Of a stretch of DNA of 64,000 nt, positions 27,330 to 34,145 are shown piece by piece. How positions within the stretch are numbered: position 1 is the first letter of the stretch; every line of letters begins with the position of its first letter. The position numbers were made by a program, and so were the translations under genes. Where the stretch lies: the NCBI GenBank assembly GCA_964626275.1, contig CAZVCZ010000002.1, positions 1 through 64,000 on the forward strand. Direction: 5' to 3'. Below the pieces are notes generated by a model. The model made no database searches, was not told where the DNA came from, and worked only from the letters and a program-made list of their open reading frames with translations. The DNA comes from M55B157 sp964626275. Its GTDB lineage: Bacteria > Actinomycetota > Actinomycetes > S36-B12.

Positions 27330-28997
27330 GTGACCTCGGCGAGGAACGATTCGACAAATGCTGATGACGTGGGTCCGACCCCGGGACGGTGGGGTGGGCC
27401 CGGTGACGCCCCTGAGTTATCGGCCGAGGTTCGCGACTATCTTGCCCTCGAGGTGGGCACGGCGAGGCCATGGCCGCCGGTGGAGGTCGATCTGGCCACG
27501 ATCGAACCGTCGAGGATCAGTGCAGCGGTCCTCGATGAGTTGCGCGCGATCGTCGGTGAGGCCCACTGCTCCACGGATCCCGCGGCTCGATGGCGGGCCG
27601 CCGGGGGTGCGTCCTACCGCGATTACGTCCGACAGCGCGGTGGCGAGACGCGTCTGGTTCCCGATGTCGTGGTGTCACCGGAGAGCCATGACCAGGTGCA
27701 GGACGTCGTCGACGCGTGTGCGCGCCGGGGAATTGCGATCGTGCCGGTGGGGGGCGGCACCTCGGTGGTCGGTGGACTCTCCCTGGAGCAGGCGCGGGTG
27801 GCGATAAGCACGGACCGCATGCGAGCCGTGCTCGAGATCGATGCGGTGTCGAATCTGGTGACGGTCGGCGGTGGCATCACCGGCCCTGCCCTCGAGGCGA
27901 TCCTGGCTGCCCGTGGTCTGACGCTCGGCCACTATCCGCAGTCCTGGCAGCGCGCGAGCATCGGCGGCTATGCGGCGACACGGTCAGCCGGTCAAGCCTC
28001 GACCGGATACGGACGCAGCGACGACATGGTCGAGCAGGTTCGGATGGCGACACCGGCGGGGGAGTGGACGGTCGGCCATGTGCCGTCCTCGGCTGCCGGT
28101 CCGGATTTGCTCGGCCTCGCGGTCGGTTCGGAGGGGGCCCTCGGCATCCTGACCGAGGTGACCCTTCGTGTGCGCGAGACACCCGGAGCGCGCCGCTACG
28201 AGGCCTGGGTCTTCCCGTCCTTCGAGGCCGGACTGGCCACATTCCGTGAGATGGCTCATTCCCGCGTCCCGGCGGATGTCATGAGATTGTCCGATGAGTC
28301 CGAAACCGCGACGACACTGCTGATGTCGGCACCCGGGGGACTCGCCGGACGGGCACTGGACGCCTACCTGTCGCGACGCGGGATACGTCGGGAGTCGGCG
28401 GCATTGGCGATCCTGGGCTGGGAAGGGGTCGATAGCCCGATCATCGACTCTCGACGTGGTTCGGCGCGCGAGATCGCCAAGCGACACGGTGGGGTGTCGC
28501 TCGGTCGACGGCCAGGGGAGTCGTGGCGGCGGCATCGATTCGACGGTCCTCATCTCCGCGATGCCCTGATGGATGCGGGCTATCTGGTGGAGACGGTGGA
28601 GACGGCGACGACCTGGCGCAATCTCCCGCGGCTGTATGCGTCGATGGAGACCGCACTGCGCGATGCGCTCACCGGTGGCACGGCGTCATCGGGGGCGAAG
28701 CCCTATGTCATGACGCATGTGTCCCATGTCTACGAGACGGGCGCCTCCCTGTACACGACGGTCATCGCGGTCGCCGATCAGTCGGATCCACATGGGCAGT
28801 GGGCCCGCGCGAAGACGGCGGTGAGCGATGCCATCGTGTCGGCGGGTGGGACGATCACCCACCACCATGCGGTCGGGCGCGATCACGCACCCTGGCTGGC
28901 CGAGGAGATCGGCGAACTAGGAGTGAAGGTGCTGCGATCGGTCAAGGCCACCCTCGATCCCCAGGGCATCTGCAACCCCGGAGTCCTCGGCCTCTAA
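27330..28997 (+). CDS. FAD-binding oxidase, alkyldihydroxyacetonephosphate synthase-like
   Basis: 555 residues of the VAO/PCMH flavoprotein family. FAD-binding stretch RGIAIVPVGGGTSVVGGLSL with VTVGGGITGPALEAILAARG and SIGGYAATRSAGQASTGYGR; the C-terminal active-site region has TITHHHAVGRDHAPWLAEEI, the His cluster typical of AGPS rather than D-lactate dehydrogenase. AGPS makes ether-lipid precursors from acyl-DHAP. A glpD gene beside such a flavoprotein also occurs in mycobacteria (glpD1 and Rv2251). Whether this organism makes ether lipids is not shown. GTG 27330 leaves only 38 bases to glpD. Confidence 0.82.
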   Translation: MTSARNDSTNADDVGPTPGRWGGPGDAPELSAEVRDYLALEVGTARPWPPVEVDLATIEPSRISAAVLDELRAIVGEAHCSTDPAARWRAAGGASYRDYVRQRGGETRLVPDVVVSPESHDQVQDVVDACARRGIAIVPVGGGTSVVGGLSLEQARVAISTDRMRAVLEIDAVSNLVTVGGGITGPALEAILAARGLTLGHYPQSWQRASIGGYAATRSAGQASTGYGRSDDMVEQVRMATPAGEWTVGHVPSSAAGPDLLGLAVGSEGALGILTEVTLRVRETPGARRYEAWVFPSFEAGLATFREMAHSRVPADVMRLSDESETATTLLMSAPGGLAGRALDAYLSRRGIRRESAALAILGWEGVDSPIIDSRRGSAREIAKRHGGVSLGRRPGESWRRHRFDGPHLRDALMDAGYLVETVETATTWRNLPRLYASMETALRDALTGGTASSGAKPYVMTHVSHVYETGASLYTTVIAVADQSDPHGQWARAKTAVSDAIVSAGGTITHHHAVGRDHAPWLAEEIGELGVKVLRSVKATLDPQGICNPGVLGL

Positions 28998-29001
28998 ACC
29001 C

Positions 29002-29049
29002 AACTCCGCAACTATTCGCACTTTTTCGCCCCTAGGGAGTTGCGGAGTT
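29002..29049. repeat. Left copy of a 48-bp hairpin repeat flanking the DUF559 gene
   Basis: Starts 5 bases after the stop of the upstream oxidase. The ends are a 12-bp perfect inverted repeat (AACTCCGCAACT at 29002-29013, AGTTGCGGAGTT at 29038-29049) around an asymmetric 24-base centre. The copy at 30031-30078 is its inverted twin with one difference in 48 (centre position 22, G for A). Confidence 0.92.
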
Positions 29050-29103
29050 TGGCTCTGTGGATGGATTTCCCTGGGCTGCGGGATTTGCCGGCACGATGAC
29101 CTC

Positions 29104-30024
29104 GTGGGAGCCCATCAGGTGCCATCGGCATTTCTCGATCTTGCACGGAACCAGCATGGCGTTGTTGCCACACATCAGCTCACGGATTTCGGTATCCATC
29201 CGTCGGTGACCAGACGTCGCATCGCCAATGGAACCTGGAAGCGGGAGGGGCGCGCCGTCATCATCCCGGCATGGGTGACCGATGATGACGAGTATGAGGC
29301 CTGGGTACTTCAGGTCGCGGCTGGGATGGACGCGATCGTCACCGGTCCCCTTGCTGCACGTCTAGGTGGCTGGTTCATCCCCGGTCGTGAGCGGATCGTC
29401 GTGAGAAGTTCGTTTACCCATCGTCTGGGGTCCGATATTCATGTTCTGCGGCGAGAGACTCCTGCCAACCCGGCGCAGCGTGGCCTGCTGTCACTCGCCA
29501 CTCGCCTCGATGCGCTCGCCGACACTCTCATCACCCGTCCGTGGGGCGACGCCTGCGACCTCCTCGACTCCGCACTGCAGAGTCGCTGGATCGATCAGGC
29601 CATCCTCGACTCGCTGATCGCTCGGCGATCGGGACGCGGGAGGAAAGGCGTGGGCCGACGACGGAAGTTGCGCAGCCATGGGCCCGGGAATCCTCGCTCT
29701 GCGGCTGAGCGTCGAGGAGCCGACGTCCTCGCGCGCAGTGGAACAGGTGAATGGCTCGCGAACTACCTACTCCAGTCTCGCGGTCGAGTCGTGGCTGAAC
29801 TGGACTTCGCTCAGTTGGCCACACGCATCGCGATCGAGGTCGATGGACGGGCTTACCACTCCGATTCCCAGGCATTCGAACGAGACCGAGTCCGACAGAA
29901 TCGACTCGCAACGGAAGGGTGGCTCGTCCTGCGCTTCACCTGGAAGCAGATCACCGAGGATTCAGCCGGAGTCATGAGAACCGTGCGACATGCGGTGCAC
30001 CTGCGAAGCCGGAGCGCATCGTGA
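29104..30024 (+). CDS. DUF559 / Vsr-like endonuclease-fold protein with AbiEi-type N-terminus
   Basis: 306 residues. The N-terminus (AFLDLARNQHGVVATHQLTD, TRRRIANGTWKREGRAVIIP) resembles the AbiEi antitoxin/transcription-factor winged-helix domain. The C-terminus (about 225-300) is a DUF559 domain of the restriction-endonuclease fold: VVAELDFAQLATRIAIEVDG, YHSDSQAFERDRVRQNRL and GWLVLRFTWKQI, with the expected acidic residues. Such genes are common solitary accessory genes in actinobacteria with no settled function. GTG 29104 has a CACGAT -10-like element 6 bases upstream. Flanked on both sides by inverted 48-bp repeats; the right one begins 6 bases after the stop. No toxin partner is present. 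Confidence 0.82.
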   Translation: MGAHQVPSAFLDLARNQHGVVATHQLTDFGIHPSVTRRRIANGTWKREGRAVIIPAWVTDDDEYEAWVLQVAAGMDAIVTGPLAARLGGWFIPGRERIVVRSSFTHRLGSDIHVLRRETPANPAQRGLLSLATRLDALADTLITRPWGDACDLLDSALQSRWIDQAILDSLIARRSGRGRKGVGRRRKLRSHGPGNPRSAAERRGADVLARSGTGEWLANYLLQSRGRVVAELDFAQLATRIAIEVDGRAYHSDSQAFERDRVRQNRLATEGWLVLRFTWKQITEDSAGVMRTVRHAVHLRSRSAS

Positions 30025-30030
30025 ATAACG

Positions 30031-30078
30031 AACTCCGCAACTCCTTAGGGGCGAAAAAGTGCGAATAGTTGCGGAGTT
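30031..30078. repeat. Right, inverted copy of the 48-bp hairpin repeat
   Basis: AACTCCGCAACT at 30031-30042 and AGTTGCGGAGTT at 30067-30078 enclose a 24-base centre that is the reverse complement of the left copy's centre except for one base. Sits between the DUF559 stop (6 bases away) and the stop of the convergent GNAT gene (5 bases away). Confidence 0.92.
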
Positions 30079-30083
30079 GAGTT

Positions 30084-30614
30084 TTACAGGAGGGTGGTGA
30101 GGCGGACCTCTCGGAGCGTCGTGTCGGCGTCGACCTCGAGGTCACGGTAGGCCGAATCGGGACCCCAGCCGGCGGAGGCGAAGAATGCGCGGCGCGGCTC
30201 ATCGTCGAGGGCGATCCAGGTGACGCACTCGGTCATCTCCATTCCCCGAAGCATGTCGACGCAGGCGTGCATCAGCCGAGACCCGTGGCCGCTGCGCTCG
30301 TGGTCGGGGTCGATGAACAGGGCACCGATCTCGCCCACCGATGACCCCTCGAGATCCGGGTCGCTCGCTGGCCCGACCGAGGCAGCCCCGACGATCGCAC
30401 CATCGCCCTCCGAGACGGCCACGAACACCCGATGCTGCTCCCCGGAGAGCAGCGCCCGGCCCCACTCGAGCGCCACGTCAGCGGGGTCGAGCCCGGACAG
30501 GACCTCGGCGGGGAGCAGGTTGGCGTACGCCGAGCGCCACGCTCGGATCTGCACTGCAGCGATGTCATCCACGTCGCTCGTGCGAGCGAGGCGTGCGCTG
30601 TTGGAAACCGCCAC
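30084..30614 (-). CDS. GNAT family N-acetyltransferase
   Basis: 176 residues. Acetyl-CoA-binding region IGALFIDPDHERSGHGSRLM with the R/Q-x-x-G-x-G/A-type loop, preceded by RVFVAVSEGDGAIVGAASV and followed by FFASAGW, as in RimI-like GNAT proteins. Acceptor unknown. GTG 30614 has AGGGGG upstream. Divergent from thyX and convergent with the DUF559 gene. Confidence 0.85.
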   Translation of the reverse strand: MAVSNSARLARTSDVDDIAAVQIRAWRSAYANLLPAEVLSGLDPADVALEWGRALLSGEQHRVFVAVSEGDGAIVGAASVGPASDPDLEGSSVGEIGALFIDPDHERSGHGSRLMHACVDMLRGMEMTECVTWIALDDEPRRAFFASAGWGPDSAYRDLEVDADTTLREVRLTTLL

Positions 30615-30626
30615 ACCCCCTGCCTA

Positions 30627-30638
30627 TCACCGCGGTGA
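30627..30638. promoter_or_regulatory. 12-bp perfect palindrome in the GNAT/thyX divergent region
   Basis: TCACCGCGGTGA. It sits where the -35 region of the thyX promoter (-10 at 30653-30658) would be and also upstream of the GNAT gene, so it could be an operator for either. The protein that would bind it is unknown; chance is possible in GC-rich DNA. Confidence 0.35.
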
Positions 30639-30652
30639 CCCCCTCGCGACAG

Positions 30653-30658
30653 TAGGGT
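30653..30658 (+). promoter_or_regulatory. Leaderless -10 of thyX
   Basis: TAGGGT, 6 bases before the ATG at 30665. Confidence 0.6.
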
Positions 30659-30664
30659 CGTCCC

Positions 30665-31402
30665 ATGGGAGAGGCCACCGTGAACAGCGATGACATCGAG
30701 TTCCGCAGCGACGTCACCGTTGAGCTCGTGAAGTCTGCTGCGAGCGATAGCGACGTGATCTGGGCGGCCCGGGTGTCGACGAAGGGTGAAGCGTCACTCG
30801 ACGACGTCGACGGCGACCCGCAGCGTTCGCAGGGCCTCATCAACTACCTCATGCGCGATCGTCACGGGACACCCTTCGAACACACCTCTCTCACCTACTT
30901 CGTCTCCGCTCCGATCTTCGTGTTTCGTGAGTTCATGCGTCATCGCATCGCCTCCTACAACGAGGAGAGCGGTCGCTACCGCGAGTTGCGCCCGGTGTTC
31001 TACGTCCCCGGCCCCGAGCGCAATCTCGTTCAGCAGGGCAAGCCGGGTGCCTATGAGTTCGTTCCCGGCACACCGGAGCAGCACGAGATCGTGGTCGAGC
31101 AGACCAAGAGGGCGTGCCGCGAGGCCTACTCCGCCTATCAGGAGATGCTGGCCGCGGGAGTCGCGCGTGAAGTGGCTCGGGGTGTGCTTCCGGTCGCGAC
31201 CTATTCCTCGATGTACGTGACCATGAACGCTCGAGCGCTCATGAACTTCCTGTCGCTTCGCACGAAGCGCGAGGATAGCCACTTCCCGTCCTATCCCCAG
31301 CGCGAGATCGAGATGGTGGCCGACCTGATGGAAGCCGAGTGGGCGGCTCTGATGCCGCTGACCCATGCTGCCTTCGAGCAGCACGGGCGTGTCTCGCCCT
31401 GA
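30665..31402 (+). CDS. thyX: Flavin-dependent thymidylate synthase
   Basis: Makes dTMP from dUMP with FAD and methylene-tetrahydrofolate. 245 residues; the ThyX signature RHRIASYNEESGRY is at about 92-105. TPFEH and the C-terminal LRTKREDSHFPSYPQREIEM region also fit. Followed by dapA and rnj, the common actinobacterial order thyX-dapA-rnj. Confidence 0.96.
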   Translation: MGEATVNSDDIEFRSDVTVELVKSAASDSDVIWAARVSTKGEASLDDVDGDPQRSQGLINYLMRDRHGTPFEHTSLTYFVSAPIFVFREFMRHRIASYNEESGRYRELRPVFYVPGPERNLVQQGKPGAYEFVPGTPEQHEIVVEQTKRACREAYSAYQEMLAAGVAREVARGVLPVATYSSMYVTMNARALMNFLSLRTKREDSHFPSYPQREIEMVADLMEAEWAALMPLTHAAFEQHGRVSP

Positions 31403-31415
31403 CCCCTCACCGGAG

Positions 31416-31421
31416 TAGCCT
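31416..31421 (+). promoter_or_regulatory. Leaderless -10 of dapA
   Basis: TAGCCT, 8 bases before the ATG at 31430. It overlaps the TTG that would otherwise be a longer start, favouring the ATG. Confidence 0.55.
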
Positions 31422-31429
31422 TGAGCGCC

Positions 31430-32344
31430 ATGACCACCCCGCGGCCCGCCCCATTCGGGACGATGCTGACCGCGATGGTGACACCGTTCACCGCACGAGG
31501 TGATCTCGACGAGTCAGGGGCAGCAGAGCTCGCGATTCACCTCGTCGACCGCCTTGGCCATGACGGCCTCGTGATCAACGGGACGACGGGGGAGGCGCCC
31601 ACCACCAGTGACGAGGAGAAGCAGCGGCTGCTGCAGATCGTGCTCGAGGCGGTGGGTGATCGGGCGACGATTCTCGCGGGGGTCGGTACCTACGACACGG
31701 CCCACTCGATTCATCTATCCCGTCAGGCCGCCAGCGTCGGTGCACATGGCCTCCTCGTCGTGAGTCCCTACTACAACCGTCCGCCCCAGGCCGGGCTCCT
31801 GAAGCACTTCACCGCCGTCGCGGACGCGACAGAATTGCCGGTGATCACCTATGACATCCCCAAGCGAACCGGGGTCTCGATCGAGCCCGACACCCTCGTG
31901 CAACTAGCCGAGCACCCGCGGATCGTGGCGAACAAGGATGCAAAGGGTGACCTCGACGCAGCGCAGCAGGTTCTCGCGCGCTGCGATCTCGCGTGGTACT
32001 CCGGCGATGACATCCTCAACCTGCCCCTGCTGTCGATCGGTGCCAGCGGATTCATCTCGGTCGTCGGACATATCGTCGGTGATCGACTCGGCGAGCTGGT
32101 GCGGACCTACCTCGCAGGGGATATCGAAGGCGCGCGACTGCTCAACCGATCCCTGCTTCCGGTCTACCAGGGGATCTTCCGTACCCAGGGAGTCATCCTG
32201 GTGAAGGCCGCCCTCACCCATCTGGGACTTCCCGGCGGCCCGGTGCGTGCCCCGCTGGTCGATGCGACGCCCGAGCAGGTCGAGCAGCTCTGCGCCGATC
32301 TGGCGGCGGCCGGCCTCGAGAATTTCTCGGTGGACGCCGCGTGA
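31430..32344 (+). CDS. dapA: 4-hydroxy-tetrahydrodipicolinate synthase
   Basis: Condenses pyruvate with aspartate semialdehyde, the first committed step to diaminopimelate and lysine. 304 residues, TIM barrel: NGTTGEAPTTSDEEK, VSPYYNRPPQ, ITYDIPKRTG and the Schiff-base Lys at about 169 in IVANKDAKGDL. ATG 31430 is chosen over TTG 31421 because the -10 overlaps the TTG. Its stop overlaps the rnj GTG (GTGA at 32341-32344). Confidence 0.95.
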   Translation: MTTPRPAPFGTMLTAMVTPFTARGDLDESGAAELAIHLVDRLGHDGLVINGTTGEAPTTSDEEKQRLLQIVLEAVGDRATILAGVGTYDTAHSIHLSRQAASVGAHGLLVVSPYYNRPPQAGLLKHFTAVADATELPVITYDIPKRTGVSIEPDTLVQLAEHPRIVANKDAKGDLDAAQQVLARCDLAWYSGDDILNLPLLSIGASGFISVVGHIVGDRLGELVRTYLAGDIEGARLLNRSLLPVYQGIFRTQGVILVKAALTHLGLPGGPVRAPLVDATPEQVEQLCADLAAAGLENFSVDAA

Positions 32345-34026
32345 GCCACGCCCACCACGACCTGCCGTCCCCACCACCGCTTCCCGAGGGGGCCTTGCGC
32401 GTCTTCGCGCTCGGCGGTCTGGGTGAGATCGGTCGCAACATGACCGTGTTCGAGTTCGAGGGCGCCCTGCTGATCGTCGACTGCGGTGTGCTGTTCCCCG
32501 AGGACGCGCAGCCCGGGGTCGACCTGATCCTTCCCGACTTCGGCCCGATCGTCGATCGACTAGACGACGTCGTCGCGATCGCACTCACGCATGGACACGA
32601 GGACCACATCGGAGCGCTCCCGTATCTTCTGCGGCTCAAGCCCGACATCCCCATCGTGGGGTCACGATTGACCCTCGCCTTCGTCGAGGCGAAGTTGCGC
32701 GAGCACCGCATCACGCCGTTCACCCTCGATGTGCGTGAGGGCCAACGTGAGCAGCTGGGTCCCTTCGATGTGGAATTCCTTGCGGTCAACCACTCGATCC
32801 CCGACGCCCTGGCCATCGCCATCCGCACGCCTGCGGGCCTGGTCCTGCACACCGGCGACATCAAGCTCGACCAGTTGCCCCTCGATGGCAGGGTCACCGA
32901 CCTCAACGGCTTCGCCCGCCTGGGCGATGAAGGAGTCGATCTGTTCCTGGTCGATTCCACCAACGCCGATGTGCCTGGCTTCGTGCCCAGCGAGCGGGAG
33001 ATCCTCCCTGTCCTCGACTCGGTCTTCGCCAAGGCCCCGGGGCGCATCATCGTGGCCTCCTTCGCCTCCCACGTCCATCGCATCCAGCAGGTCATCGATG
33101 TTGCAGAGGAACATCACCGCAAGATCGCCTTCGTGGGTCGCTCGATGGTGCGCAATATGGGAGTGGCCCGCGACCTGGGCTATCTGCGAGTTCCCGAGGG
33201 CATCGTGGTCACCGCCGATGAACTCAACGAACTTCCCGACGACGAGGTTGTTCTCATCTGCACCGGATCGCAGGGTGAACCCATGGCGGTTCTCTCCCGC
33301 ATCGCCAACCGAGACCACGCCATCAGGGTGGGCCCGGACGACACGGTGATCCTGGCGTCCTCGCTCATTCCGGGCAACGAAAATGCGGTGTTCCGTGTCA
33401 TCAACGGTCTCACCCGCTGGGGTGCCACCGTGGTGCACAAGGGCAATGCCCGAGTCCATGTGTCCGGACACGCCTCGGCCGGTGAACTGCTCTACCTCTA
33501 CAACATCGTGAAGCCGAGGAACGTCCTCCCGGTGCACGGGGAGTGGCGCCACATGCGAGCAAACGCCGACCTCGCTGAGCGCACGGGCATCCCGCGAGAC
33601 CACATCGTCATCGCCGAGGACGGGATGGTCCTAGATCTCGTGGACGGGGTGGTGAGCATCGTCGGGGCCGTCCCCGTGGGTTACGTCTACGTCGATGGTT
33701 CGAGCGTCGGCGACATCACCGAGGCGTCCCTCACCGATCGGCGGGTCCTGGGAGAGGAGGGGTTCATCTCGGTCTTCGCCGCGGTCGATATTGCGAGCTC
33801 CACCGTGGTCGCCGGCCCCGAGCTCCACGCCCGGGGCTTCCACGAGGACCCCGAGGTCTTCGAGCCGGTGCGTGCCCAGGTCCGCGAAGCACTCGAGGCG
33901 GCTTTGGCCGACGACATCACCGATGTGCGCGATCTCCAGCAGCGCATTCGCCGGGTCGTGGGGAAGTGGGTGTCGGCGACCCATCGGCGTCGGCCGATGA
34001 TCGTTCCCGTCGTCATCGAGGTCTAG
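32341..34026 (+). CDS. rnj: Ribonuclease J
   Basis: Metallo-beta-lactamase/beta-CASP exo- and endoribonuclease in mRNA decay and rRNA maturation. 561 residues: metal motif THGHEDHIGALPY, HSIPDA, GDIKLD, beta-CASP region (VVTADELNELPDDEVVLICT, GSQGEP), VHVSGHAS and PVHGEWRHM, C-terminal domain ending VIEV. The GTG overlaps the dapA stop, so it is translationally coupled. Confidence 0.96.
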   Translation: MSHAHHDLPSPPPLPEGALRVFALGGLGEIGRNMTVFEFEGALLIVDCGVLFPEDAQPGVDLILPDFGPIVDRLDDVVAIALTHGHEDHIGALPYLLRLKPDIPIVGSRLTLAFVEAKLREHRITPFTLDVREGQREQLGPFDVEFLAVNHSIPDALAIAIRTPAGLVLHTGDIKLDQLPLDGRVTDLNGFARLGDEGVDLFLVDSTNADVPGFVPSEREILPVLDSVFAKAPGRIIVASFASHVHRIQQVIDVAEEHHRKIAFVGRSMVRNMGVARDLGYLRVPEGIVVTADELNELPDDEVVLICTGSQGEPMAVLSRIANRDHAIRVGPDDTVILASSLIPGNENAVFRVINGLTRWGATVVHKGNARVHVSGHASAGELLYLYNIVKPRNVLPVHGEWRHMRANADLAERTGIPRDHIVIAEDGMVLDLVDGVVSIVGAVPVGYVYVDGSSVGDITEASLTDRRVLGEEGFISVFAAVDIASSTVVAGPELHARGFHEDPEVFEPVRAQVREALEAALADDITDVRDLQQRIRRVVGKWVSATHRRRPMIVPVVIEV

Positions 34027-34132
34027 CAGGCGACCTGTCCGCCCATCACAGCGGTTGATTTCCCACGTCAGGGCGTCGTGGCGTGCGACACGCGTGGCAC
34101 GTGTGACACCAGGGACTGGCGTGATTCTTGGG

Positions 34133-34138
34133 TACCCT
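34133..34138 (+). promoter_or_regulatory. Leaderless -10 of ftsK
   Basis: TACCCT, 7 bases before the ATG at 34146. The 119-base gap after rnj otherwise holds only GTG-rich near-palindromes such as CACGCGTG (34089-34096). Confidence 0.55.
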
Positions 34139-34145
34139 CAACCAC

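Noticed and set aside
29104..30024. Type IV toxin-antitoxin system
   Set aside because: The N-terminus is AbiEi-like but no AbiEii nucleotidyltransferase toxin is adjacent; the neighbours are an oxidase and a GNAT enzyme that are convergent or separated by the repeats.
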